From NCBI RefSeq assembly GCF_900129405.1, contig NZ_FQVQ01000006.1, positions 1 to 64,000 of the forward strand: a DNA stretch of 64,000 nt, written 5' to 3'. Position numbers and translations under genes: made by a program. Below, one piece after another: positions 1 to 7,188 of the stretch. Positions within the stretch are counted from its first letter, which is position 1. The number at the start of each line of letters is the position of its first letter. This DNA comes from Flavobacterium fontis. GTDB lineage: Bacteria; Bacteroidota; Bacteroidia; Flavobacteriales; Flavobacteriaceae. The notes beneath the pieces were generated by a model. The model was not told the origin of the DNA. It did not search any database and saw only the letters and a program-made list of their open reading frames with translations.

Positions 1-204
1 CGTAGTGACACTACTCAAAATGCGTACTATTACTACGTAAAAAGCGTAGTCACACTACGCATGATGCGTAGTCCTACTACTCAAAAAGCGTAGTCCTACT
101 ACGCAAGATGCGTACTCACACTACGTAAAAAGCGTAGTAATACCACGCAAGATGCGTAGTCGCACTACGCAAAAAGCGTACTCTCACTACGCATGATGCG
201 TAGT
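1..204. repeat. Tandem array of 22-bp palindromic units
   Basis: Ten units repeat with an exact 22-bp period and run off the left window edge. Each unit is a 17-bp dyad (left arm GCGTAGT or GCGTACT, a free 3-nt centre, right arm ACTACGC or a one-base variant) plus a 5-bp linker. Unit starts are about 1, 22, 44, 66, 88, 110, 132, 154, 176 and 198. The last unit keeps only its left arm. The central triplet differs freely: GAC, ATT, CAC, CCT, CCT, CAC, AAT, CGC, CTC. Linkers alternate between AAAAA and A(T/A)GAT, so the higher-order period is 44 bp. The array is non-coding in every frame and lies just upstream of a helix-turn-helix gene. Confidence 0.97.
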
Positions 205-269
205 AAACGATAGAAAGGGCGTTCCTTTCCGTGAAAGCCGAATTGTTATTCAATTAAAACCTTGCTTCT

Positions 270-635
270 ATGCCAAAATCGATCAAAAAATACCAGACCC
301 TCCAAGACGACGATGTCCCACACGTAGGCCAACGCTTAAACCAACACGTAAAAACCCTCGGCATCAAAAAAGCCTTCATCCAACGGGCCTTAAACGTCAA
401 CCAAACCACGATTAGCCGCTACTTTCGGCAACACTCGATACAAGTCGCGATCCTGTGGCGGTTTAGCCGCGTTTTGAAATTTAACTTTTTTATGGCCCTG
501 GGCGAACAACTCCAAATTCCCTACACCACCCAAGCCGAAAAAGAACTCCGCAACACCCTCCACCTCAAAAACCACGAAATCGAACTGCTTCAGGCGAAAG
601 TTCACTACCTCGAATCCCTACTCAAAAAGACATAA
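270..635 (+). CDS. Small helix-turn-helix DNA-binding protein with C-terminal coiled coil
   Basis: This 121-aa protein has an XRE/Cro-like helix-turn-helix at about residues 24-60, where the recognition-helix region reads NVNQTTISRYFRQ. The tail at about residues 90-119 has leucines and isoleucines at heptad spacing, typical of a dimerising coiled coil. It is basic and has no membrane segment. The gene starts 66 bp after the end of the 22-bp palindrome array and is followed by its own terminator, so it is a single-gene unit. Inference: it is a sequence-specific DNA-binding dimer that may bind the array. The family and true role are unknown to me. Its coding strand is rich in C-ending codons, unlike the AT-rich accessory genes that follow. 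Confidence 0.85.
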   Translation: MPKSIKKYQTLQDDDVPHVGQRLNQHVKTLGIKKAFIQRALNVNQTTISRYFRQHSIQVAILWRFSRVLKFNFFMALGEQLQIPYTTQAEKELRNTLHLKNHEIELLQAKVHYLESLLKKT

Positions 636-661
636 AAAAAACCGGGGATGCCGGTTTTTTT
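636..661 (+). terminator. Rho-independent terminator of the HTH gene
   Basis: An A-rich stretch, then ACCGG, a short loop and CCGGT run straight into eight T residues immediately after the stop codon. Confidence 0.85.
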
Positions 662-674
662 GTTTTTATGTCAC

Positions 675-824
675 GGGAAGGGATTGAGTTAAGGGAATTT
701 TATTTCGGGGGAGCGCACGGATTGCACCCGAGGCTTTAGCCGAACAGACGAAGTAAATCCGCGCGATCGGGTAGCGGGGCATAGCTGGTATGTTGCGCAC
801 GGATTGTAAATCCGCGCGATCGGG
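675..824. repeat. Dispersed flavobacterial repeat with duplicated GCGCACGGATT hairpin
   Basis: The left part (675-716) is a copy of a repeat also found near 4761 and 63651, with the pattern GAAGGGATTGA, then GAATTTTATTT, then GGGGGAGCG. It is followed by two copies of a hairpin unit in which GCGCACGGATT pairs imperfectly with AATCCGCGCGA. Copy 2 (795-824) is compact. Copy 1 (713-771) carries about 29 extra bases in its loop. No gene is seen here. Confidence 0.75.
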
Positions 825-825
825 G

Positions 826-1914
826 TTAATTTTTTTCTACACTTTCGGGTAATTGCAATATTGCTTTTCCTTTCGCTTCAATGTAATCTATGTTATTTGC
901 GGATTTTTGAATTGATTTAATTAGTTCTACATTACTCTCGTATTGTTCATCTTTATCTTCTGTTTTCGGTTTAGGCAATGGTTCTACACGTATTTCAACG
1001 CTAAAACCGTTGTCAATTCTATTCGCTAATTTATTTAAGGCAATATTCAATCCATTTTCAATTTCATTTTTTCTACCTTTTTCTTCATTATAATGTTCAT
1101 CTATTATTTCTTTTGCAATTTTTTTAATTTCTGTTTCCATTAAACCGTTAGCATACTTTTCAACAGAAGCAGTTTCTTTGGCAGGAACACCTTTTTCTGC
1201 GAGTTGATTTCTTAACACTTTAATTTCTAAAATTTGCTTGTAATGATTTAATATTCTTTCTGTTGCTTTTGATACTGCATCCGCAACTTGCAAACCAAGT
1301 ATTACATATAGAAGAAACTCGCTAGACGAAATGGTTTTAACTTTATGATCTTCAGTTTTTCCTGTGACAGCTTCAGTAAACATATTTAAAATAAAATTCA
1401 GTTCAGAAATTTCATTTTTTAATTCGACTAACTTGTTATCTATGTATTTTCTAGGAATAGTATAACCTAACTCACACGTTCCAGGCTCAAGTTCTTCTTT
1501 TTCAATATTTAGAGATTCAAGACCGCCGATTGTATTTGTAATTCCTGTTTGAATTTTAATAATTTCGTTAACTATTTTATCTATGTCTTCTAATGCTTTA
1601 GCTGGTGTAATTATATTAGATGCAAAAATACTATCTATTTCACTTTTTAATTCCTCACCAAAATTCATTTCATTAGTTATTTCTGCAATAGTTTCTTTGA
1701 ACATTGGAGTGTACGAATTGTATTTAGAAGTATGAAGAGCTTTGTTTAATTCTTCTATACTTGCCACAAGGTTGGTTTGATAAGCTGGCTGATTTGGTTG
1801 ATTTACTATGTTTTGTAAATTTTCTCTAACGGCTTGAAGATTTCCAAGTAAGTTTGTTTTCTGTAAGTCATTTTGAAAATCAAAAATAACTCTATGTAAT
1901 CTTTCTACATTCAT
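826..1914 (-). CDS. Hypothetical coiled-coil protein
   Basis: I do not recognise this 362-aa protein. It is almost entirely helical and charged, rich in Glu, Lys and Asn, with several predicted coiled-coil stretches (about residues 85-125 and 160-195). One moderately hydrophobic stretch at about residues 200-220 (FLLYVILGLQVADAV) may be a buried helix or a weak membrane segment. There is no signal peptide. The gene is AT-rich and flanked on both sides by structured dispersed repeats, its stop codon falling right beside the 795-824 hairpin. This suggests an accessory gene acquired by transfer. Its company with phage-defence-like genes makes a defence role possible, but nothing in the sequence itself shows one. 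Confidence 0.75.
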   Translation of the reverse strand: MNVERLHRVIFDFQNDLQKTNLLGNLQAVRENLQNIVNQPNQPAYQTNLVASIEELNKALHTSKYNSYTPMFKETIAEITNEMNFGEELKSEIDSIFASNIITPAKALEDIDKIVNEIIKIQTGITNTIGGLESLNIEKEELEPGTCELGYTIPRKYIDNKLVELKNEISELNFILNMFTEAVTGKTEDHKVKTISSSEFLLYVILGLQVADAVSKATERILNHYKQILEIKVLRNQLAEKGVPAKETASVEKYANGLMETEIKKIAKEIIDEHYNEEKGRKNEIENGLNIALNKLANRIDNGFSVEIRVEPLPKPKTEDKDEQYESNVELIKSIQKSANNIDYIEAKGKAILQLPESVEKN

Positions 1915-1964
1915 TTATATTTCGTTTTAAGGTTAATTCGAAAGAAGCTTGCTGGTAACGCCGC

Positions 1965-2066
1965 TACCGCGCGAATCCTTTCGCGTGGTAACAAATACTA
2001 ATTATCAGGTAGTTTTAGAGCTACGAAGTCAGGAGACTTCGCAGAGCGGGTTTATTCAGGGGGGAG
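1965..2066. repeat. Structured intergenic repeat with two strong hairpins
   Basis: The first hairpin (1965-1990) has an 11-bp stem, TACCGCGCGAA against TTCGCGTGGTA, with a TCCT loop. The second (2024-2041) has a perfect 7-bp stem, CGAAGTC against GACTTCG, with an AGGA loop. The element continues into a GGGGGGAGCGGG motif that overlaps the 3' end of the next gene and recurs at about 705 and 4794. Confidence 0.75.
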
Positions 2067-2852
2067 CGGGAGGGAGGTATGGTTGCTATCAACTATTTCC
2101 ATTTGATCATTTCTGTAAAGATTCAATAAATATTTGATTTGTTCATTAATTACTTGAGATGTATTTTTCTTATTTAGATATTCCAGAAAATAGTTAAACT
2201 TTGAAAAGTATGTATATTTAAGAAGAGTATTTAATTCAGCTTTTGAAACATTATCTAAATCAGAATTCTCAATATCTATATGAAGATTGTGATAGGAAGT
2301 TATAATACTAAAAATATTTTGAATTATTGCATGATATGAGTCTTCAACTCTAAACTCTTTTTTTCCTGATGAATTATTTTCTTCTTTTTTTTTAAAGTAT
2401 TCGATTAAATAAAGATTGATTGCCTGAATTCCTATGAAATTATATTTTTTAGAACTTTTATCTGTTAGTAAACTAATATCAGAAATTAAGCTACCGCCGT
2501 GAAAAGATATATTGAAAGAATTAATTTCATTTATAAGGAGCATTATTCTAGTTTTATAATTTGCAAATAAAAAGTCTTTATGCTGACTAACTTTCTGTTC
2601 TTTGAATTGATTTTTAATTTCATCATTAGCAATTTTTTGAATGTAAAATGCTAAGAAAGTTAAAAGAGCACCGACTATTCCAATTATAGGTCCTAATATA
2701 CCGCCAATTGCATCTCCAATAACACCAAAATTTTGTGGTTTGTTATCATAAAATAGAAGTTGTGATAAAATTAATATTACACCAAATGCAACTAATATTA
2801 TAAGAAAAAAGCTAGCTAATCGGGTTTCATTAATTACTTTCTTAGAATCCAT
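2052..2852 (-). CDS. Membrane protein, putative phage abortive-infection (AbiC-like) family
   Basis: This 266-aa protein has two N-terminal transmembrane helices at about residues 13-35 and 50-72. The second contains GDAIGGILGPIIGIVGALL, followed by a cytoplasmic helical domain with an NQF motif and a later H-N-L-H segment. This layout, especially a glycine-rich 'G(D)xxGGxxGxxxxxxGxLL' second helix, is what I associate with the putative phage abortive-infection (putAbiC) proteins. The last ten or so residues (SNHTSLPLPPE) are encoded by the GGGGGGAGCGGG repeat, so the original C-terminus was probably altered when the repeat or cassette joined. It stands alone, AT-rich, between repeat elements. 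Assignment rests on architecture and a local motif, not on an alignment. Confidence 0.6.
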   Translation of the reverse strand: MDSKKVINETRLASFFLIILVAFGVILILSQLLFYDNKPQNFGVIGDAIGGILGPIIGIVGALLTFLAFYIQKIANDEIKNQFKEQKVSQHKDFLFANYKTRIMLLINEINSFNISFHGGSLISDISLLTDKSSKKYNFIGIQAINLYLIEYFKKKEENNSSGKKEFRVEDSYHAIIQNIFSIITSYHNLHIDIENSDLDNVSKAELNTLLKYTYFSKFNYFLEYLNKKNTSQVINEQIKYLLNLYRNDQMEIVDSNHTSLPLPPE

Positions 2853-3026
2853 TCAAATTATATTTTTAAGATAATTTTTTAAAATTTTCACTTGTGTTAC
2901 AACGCTTTTCTGTTACTAGGAGTCAACTATGTTGGTACTTTTTTTACTTTAATGAATTTTTTTTAATGAAAGAAGTTCAATTCAAGAAAAACCAGCAATA
3001 GCGCGAAACCGCTTTTAACTGCAGTT
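2853..3026. repeat. Cassette-like junction A
   Basis: This junction lies between two minus-strand genes. Its right end (3001-3022), read on the minus strand, is GCAGTTAAAAGCGGTTTCGC, nearly the same as the corresponding end of junction B. Its left end (2894-2907) reads AAGCGTTGTAAC on the minus strand, matching ACGTTAAC and ACGTTAGC at junctions B and C. It resembles a recombination site with short inverted ends rather than an ordinary promoter region. Confidence 0.5.
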
Positions 3027-3518
3027 TTAATTAGGCTTTTGAAGTTTCAGGACTTTACTAAGAATTAATAGACATCTCCATATAGTTAGTATAGTTATAA
3101 TTAGTCCAAACATATTATAAAAGAAAAAGTATTTTCTATAACCACCCAATAAAAACAATTTTAAAAAAAAACCAAGCGCAGCAATTATAATGATTGACTT
3201 AATACAATTCTTTAGATGTTTAACAGTTTCATAATAAAAATCTGTATTGAAAAATTTATTAAATGTTGGTTCGTTTTCATCTTCGATTGTTTCTTTAGAG
3301 TTGTCTTTGAATGTTATAAGGACGGTTAATATTGTCAATATAAATCCGGCTAAGGTTAATGTAATATTTGTTAAATCACCAGTAAGGCTATATGAATCTT
3401 GAACATCAGGAATTGAAATTTTATTTTTGCTGTACAAAATTATTATAGTTACAGAACTTATAGAGGCAATTATGTAATCCCAAAATAGTGGTTTTCTAAA
3501 GTATACATCTAAGATCAT
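3027..3518 (-). CDS. Four-helix membrane protein, second gene of a RexAB/Kiwa-like pair
   Basis: This 163-aa protein has four hydrophobic segments at about residues 13-30, 50-70, 104-124 and 131-154. A charged cytoplasmic loop (about 71-100, rich in D, E and N) lies between helices two and three. There is no signal peptide. Its start overlaps the stop of the upstream soluble gene by four bases (ATGA), so the two are translationally coupled. A soluble protein of about 300 aa followed by a four-helix membrane protein of about 150 aa is the arrangement of lambda RexA-RexB, where RexB is an ion channel. Kiwa also pairs a four-helix membrane protein with a soluble DNA-binding partner. The role is inferred from architecture; I see no diagnostic motif. 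Confidence 0.6.
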   Translation of the reverse strand: MILDVYFRKPLFWDYIIASISSVTIIILYSKNKISIPDVQDSYSLTGDLTNITLTLAGFILTILTVLITFKDNSKETIEDENEPTFNKFFNTDFYYETVKHLKNCIKSIIIIAALGFFLKLFLLGGYRKYFFFYNMFGLIITILTIWRCLLILSKVLKLQKPN

Positions 3519-4474
3519 AAATTTTCAATAAAATTATCAAATTCAGGTTTTATCAAATTATACCACTCTCTCGCAGCTTTTATCTGCTTAACATCAACAT
3601 CAAGAACTATTTCTCTTTTACCGCTTAAAAGGTTGAAGAGTTCATCATTACCATCAATATCTTCATATTTGAACATAAATGATTTAAATGCATCAATATC
3701 TAATTTGTTTCCTTTGATTCTAGTTAATAAGTCTTTAATCATATTATTGGCACTAGTATTTAGCGCTTTACTTTGTAAACTGCCACCTGGTGATTGAAAA
3801 TATGCCTCAATTCTTAAAAATTTCGGATTTAAAATATTACTTAAATTTCTCATTCCAGAGAAATACTTATTATGGACATCTTGGGTGAGTTTATTCAAAT
3901 CTTGAGGAGCAATTTTTATATCGATATTTAGAACATTTTTTAGTTTAGCTAATGTTTCATCAATCGGAGCATCAAGATATGCGCTAACTTCCGTTGCCTT
4001 GCTCTCTTTTAAAACTTTATGAGCAACGTTTCTAAAATAGTATTCTATGTCCGAAATTCTTGGTCCATGATGATTATATTCACAACAAATTATAACAGAG
4101 TTTTTGCTGTAATCTATAAAGAAATGTGTTTCCTCTGCAATACTACCTTTAATTGTGTCTGATATAGGGATTAACTTGTACTCTTCCTTCGGCTTTATTA
4201 ATGGCACTTTTCCATTTCTAAGCAACGCTAATGAACAGCGGATTCTTTTTTCCATATGCATAATTACAGCTCTATTCATAAAGATTTCTCGCTGACTGCC
4301 TTGTCTAGATTCATGTCTGTCAATCAAATGTCCTTGATTTTCTTTCATCAACTTATTAGAGATATAAGTAATAATGTTGAACGTTATATCTTTACTGTTG
4401 AGACGAACTCCTTTCAAAGGTGTAAACTTTAATGAAAAGAATTGATATTTAATTTCAGTAGTATTTTCAATCAT
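3515..4474 (-). CDS. Soluble partner of the membrane protein, RexA-like candidate
   Basis: This 319-aa protein has no signal peptide or membrane helix. The segment at about residues 114-150 (HFFIDYSKN, then HHGPRISDIEYYF) reads like the region of lambda RexA around FGPTTSDLTDFL. The later part (about residues 220-260), with a strand followed by K-A-L-N and helices, is also arranged like RexA. RexA senses phage protein-DNA complexes and activates the RexB channel. The gene lies first in a two-gene unit with a four-helix membrane protein, overlapping it by four bases. Similarity is by eye and remote; other two-gene membrane systems such as Kiwa are alternatives. It is AT-rich and sits between cassette-like borders. 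Confidence 0.5.
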   Translation of the reverse strand: MIENTTEIKYQFFSLKFTPLKGVRLNSKDITFNIITYISNKLMKENQGHLIDRHESRQGSQREIFMNRAVIMHMEKRIRCSLALLRNGKVPLIKPKEEYKLIPISDTIKGSIAEETHFFIDYSKNSVIICCEYNHHGPRISDIEYYFRNVAHKVLKESKATEVSAYLDAPIDETLAKLKNVLNIDIKIAPQDLNKLTQDVHNKYFSGMRNLSNILNPKFLRIEAYFQSPGGSLQSKALNTSANNMIKDLLTRIKGNKLDIDAFKSFMFKYEDIDGNDELFNLLSGKREIVLDVDVKQIKAAREWYNLIKPEFDNFIENL

Positions 4475-4494
4475 AATTGTGGTCGTGTATTAAA

Positions 4495-4874
4495 ATTGCA
4501 GTTAACGTATTACTAAGTACTTCAACTCCTCTCTCATCCCCCCAAAATAAAAAAATCCTCACTCCCTGCACTTAGGGTTTTTCCCTGTTTTTTGAGGTAT
4601 TTTTCCCCAGCGTTGGGGGTGTTTTTCCGGAGGGCTTGAAATTCAAGGGGTTCCGCAGGGAGTGGTGGTACAGCAAGTAGCTATAAAAACGGCGCTGGGG
4701 GGCGCCGTTTTGCTTATTTGTGAAATTATTCTTACTGTTGTAAGGGGATTAAAGACCACGCGAAAGGATTGACTTTGTTGAATTTATTTTTTTGGGGGGA
4801 GCGGGGGACTATGAAGCACTTGCTTTAATTTTAACACTAAACCCGCCATTACGCCAAACCGCTGTTAGCTGCTG
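4495..4874. repeat. Cassette-like junction B with leader repeat
   Basis: This 404-bp gap holds no gene. Its left end, GTTAACGTATTACTAAGTAC (near 4501), and right end (4841-4874) form near-identical inverted termini, GCAGTTAAC against GCAGCTAAC. A leader of about 150 bp (4501-4655), rich in CAGGG/CCCTG stretches, is diverged from but clearly related to 5695-5840. Also inside are a terminator hairpin (4683-4712) and a copy of the GAAAGGATTGACTT repeat (4761-4806). Confidence 0.65.
4683..4712 (-). terminator. Terminator-like hairpin downstream of the secreted-protein gene
   Basis: AAAACGGCGC and GCGCCGTTTT pair perfectly around a six-base loop (TGGGGG). Read on the minus strand the stem ends in five T residues. 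It lies about 170 bp beyond the stop of the 4879 gene. Confidence 0.7.
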
Positions 4875-4878
4875 TTTT

Positions 4879-5655
4879 TTAGAATATTCCAAGGCTTGTA
4901 TTTATCCCGATTCCAAACCATGGTCTATTTTGGTAACTCCACTCTTTTGAATTCTCACCAAAATTATTGTCAAACCCAAGCGACAGAACTAATCCAAAAT
5001 TGTTTCTAGCAAAAATTGAGTTTATACCATAAGTAAATGCTGCATTCGTTCTGTCTGTTGTCCAAGTTGTTGGGCTTTTTACTGTACTTTTTTTCAAGTC
5101 TACTGATGACAAACCAATAAACGGTCCAACTGTAATAGAAAAATTATTTATTGCCCTTGGACTAATTGTTGACCAGCCGAATGTTCTTCCATAGTTAATT
5201 GTCACGCCTAAACTTGTTGAGATGGTTGAAAAGGATGCTTCAGTTTTTGGTCTATATCGAAATGGTGTCGCACCAACTCCCCAAGTCCAAGCACGAAATG
5301 GAACAACAATGTAATTAGTTGGGTCGCCTACTTTGTTTCTTGGAGTCAAATCAATTTCAAACCGTCCAAGTTCAGTGTTGTTTGATATGCAATTAGCCTG
5401 ACTAGAATATTTGTCGTCTGTAATTGACCAAAAGTCTATCACGGGAACTCCTTTGTCGAGTGTAATAATACCTTTTAGATATTTGCCACAAACTGAAATA
5501 TCTTTCGATGCTCCACTTTTATCTCTATAAATGAGTTTTAAGTAGCCGCTATCAATGTCTTCCTTTTTTATTTTATGATAAAAATTAGACCTATTCTGTG
5601 CAAAAGTTGTTGTCAAAAAAGTGAAAACAAAAAGTAGTAGTAATGTTGGTTTCAT
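4879..5655 (-). CDS. Hypothetical secreted protein, possible small outer-membrane barrel
   Basis: This 258-aa protein has a clear Sec signal peptide, a Lys followed by a leucine/phenylalanine-rich core ending TTTFAQ, so the mature protein starts at about residue 20. The first half is polar with two Cys (about residues 57 and 89). The second half alternates polar and hydrophobic residues (INYGRTFGW, FSITVGPFIGL, GLVLSLGFD) and ends GIGINTSLGIF with a terminal Phe, as outer-membrane beta-barrels do. I do not recognise the family. It is a single gene between repeat elements and shares a related upstream leader with the two-gene defence-like module, suggesting the same kind of insertion unit. Confidence 0.7.
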   Translation of the reverse strand: MKPTLLLLFVFTFLTTTFAQNRSNFYHKIKKEDIDSGYLKLIYRDKSGASKDISVCGKYLKGIITLDKGVPVIDFWSITDDKYSSQANCISNNTELGRFEIDLTPRNKVGDPTNYIVVPFRAWTWGVGATPFRYRPKTEASFSTISTSLGVTINYGRTFGWSTISPRAINNFSITVGPFIGLSSVDLKKSTVKSPTTWTTDRTNAAFTYGINSIFARNNFGLVLSLGFDNNFGENSKEWSYQNRPWFGIGINTSLGIF

Positions 5656-5683
5656 ATTTCTTTGTTTTTGGTTGTTCTGTTTT

Positions 5684-5850
5684 TTAAAATATATGCTAAC
5701 GTCTTGCTTAGTACTTCAAATCTCTATTCAACCTAAATTAAAAATACTATGCGACCCGCCCTCAGGGTTTTTACCTGTTTTCCAAAGTATTTTCCCCCTC
5801 TTTTTCCGGTATTTTTCCTGAGGGGTAGAAAACGCAAGGGTTTGCAAGGG
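5684..5850. repeat. Cassette-like junction C with leader repeat
   Basis: On the plus strand GCTAACGTCTTGCTTAGTAC (5695-5714) matches GTTAACGTATTACTAAGTAC at junction B. The following segment shares with 4501-4655 the order CCCT-AGGGTTTTT-CCTGTTTT, then AGTATTTT-CCC, then TTTTTCCGG. It lies immediately upstream of a minus-strand gene, as at junction B. Confidence 0.65.
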
Positions 5851-5872
5851 TTTGATAATTAGCGGTATAGCC

Positions 5873-5897
5873 AAAAAAAAGGAGCCCGAAGGCTCCT
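5873..5897 (-). terminator. Terminator of pepT
   Basis: AGGAGCC pairs with GGCTCCT around a four-base loop (TTCG on the transcribed strand) followed by eight T residues, 25 bp past the pepT stop. Confidence 0.9.
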
Positions 5898-5921
5898 AGT
5901 GTCTTAAAGGTAAAGGTATTC

Positions 5922-7169
5922 TTACTGGAATTTCGTCGTGGCCGTCAACTCCGCAATCTTTACAATCACGTCTACCGCTTTTTGCATGCTTTCAACGGGT
6001 ACGTATTCGTATTTGCCATGAAAGTTATGGCCGCCTGCAAAAATATTGGGGCAGGGGAGTCCCATGTACGACAAACGCGATCCGTCCGTGCCGCCCCGTA
6101 TGGGTTTGATCAAGGGTTCGATCCCCAATTCGCGCATCGCCTGTTCCGCCAAGTCCACAATAAAGTACATCGGCTCGACTTTCTCCCGCATGTTGTAGTA
6201 CTGGTCTTTTACCTCGGCGATACAAATGTCCTCGCCAAACTGTGCCGCAAAACGCGCGTTAATGTCGGCCGAAATCTGGAGCACCAAGGCCTTTCGGGCT
6301 TCAAACTTCGCCCGGTCGTGGTCGCGGATAATGAGTTCCAAATGGGTTTCTTCCAAACTGCCGTTCAAGCCCGTCACATGGAAAAAGCCTTCATACCCTT
6401 CGGTCTCCTGCGGAATTTCGTGTTTCGGTAAGGCATTGATAAAATCGTTGGCAATCAACATCGAGTTAATCATTTTCCCCTTGGCATAACCCGGGTGTAC
6501 GCTTTTTCCTTTGAAGGTAATTTTCGCGCCCGCCGCATTGAAGTTCTCGTACTCCAATTCGCCCAACTGACTCCCGTCCATGGTATAGGCCCATTGTGCG
6601 CCAAATTGTTCTACATCAAAAAAGTCAGCTCCACGGCCAATCTCTTCATCCGGCGTAAAGCCCACGCGAATTTTCCCGTGTTTGATTTCGGGGTGTTGCA
6701 CCAAGTATTCCATCGCCGAGACGATTTCGGTTAACCCCGCTTTGTCGTCGGCACCCAATAAGGTGAGTCCGTTGGTGGTAATCAAGGTTTGCCCTTTGTA
6801 CAACAACAAATCCTCAAAATACGAAGGCGAGAGCACAATATTCTTTTCAGCATTGAGCACGATGTCGCCGCCGTCGTAATTGCGCACAATTTGTGGCGAA
6901 ACGCCTTTTCCGGTAAAATCGGGCGAGGTATCGTAATGCGACACAAACCCAATAGTAGGGACCTCATGGTCCACATTGGAAGGAAGGGTTCCCATCACAT
7001 AGCCTTTTTCGTCGATGGTGACTTCGGTGAGTCCGATGGCTTGTAATTCGTGTACCAGTAAGTTGGCCAAGTCCAATTGTTTGGCGGTACTGGGTGTGGT
7101 CGGCGAATGGGCATCCGACTCGGTATCGATGGTGACGTAGCTGATAAAGCGGTCAATAAGATGTTGCAT
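5922..7169 (-). CDS. pepT: Peptidase T (tripeptide aminopeptidase)
   Basis: This 415-aa cytoplasmic dizinc M20B aminopeptidase removes the N-terminal residue from tripeptides. All metal and catalytic motifs are visible in order: SHYDTSPDF (His ligand), LGADDKAG (bridging Asp), [10 protein letters not shown] (catalytic Glu and ligand Glu), YTMDGS (Asp) and [10 protein letters not shown] (C-terminal His). The lid domain lies between. The open frame extends 27 codons upstream, but I chose the ATG at 7169. A TATATTTG promoter box (7189-7196) lies inside the longer frame, and family members start near '[12 protein letters not shown]'. It is a single gene with its own terminator. Confidence 0.95.
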   Translation of the reverse strand: MQHLIDRFISYVTIDTESDAHSPTTPSTAKQLDLANLLVHELQAIGLTEVTIDEKGYVMGTLPSNVDHEVPTIGFVSHYDTSPDFTGKGVSPQIVRNYDGGDIVLNAEKNIVLSPSYFEDLLLYKGQTLITTNGLTLLGADDKAGLTEIVSAMEYLVQHPEIKHGKIRVGFTPDEEIGRGADFFDVEQFGAQWAYTMDGSQLGELEYENFNAAGAKITFKGKSVHPGYAKGKMINSMLIANDFINALPKHEIPQETEGYEGFFHVTGLNGSLEETHLELIIRDHDRAKFEARKALVLQISADINARFAAQFGEDICIAEVKDQYYNMREKVEPMYFIVDLAEQAMRELGIEPLIKPIRGGTDGSRLSYMGLPCPNIFAGGHNFHGKYEYVPVESMQKAVDVIVKIAELTATTKFQ

Positions 7170-7188
7170 AGGTGCGGTTTTAGTGCCA

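Noticed and set aside
1..204. CRISPR array
   Set aside because: The repeats are 17-bp palindromes with only a 3-nt variable centre and 5-nt linkers; there are no 25-40-nt spacers and no cas genes nearby.
3027..4474. Toxin-antitoxin pair
   Set aside because: The sizes (319 and 163 aa) and a four-helix membrane partner do not fit known toxin-antitoxin pairs; a RexAB or Kiwa-like arrangement is closer.
660..5900. Complete insertion sequence or integrative element
   Set aside because: No transposase, integrase, target duplication or att pair can be seen; only repeat borders are present.
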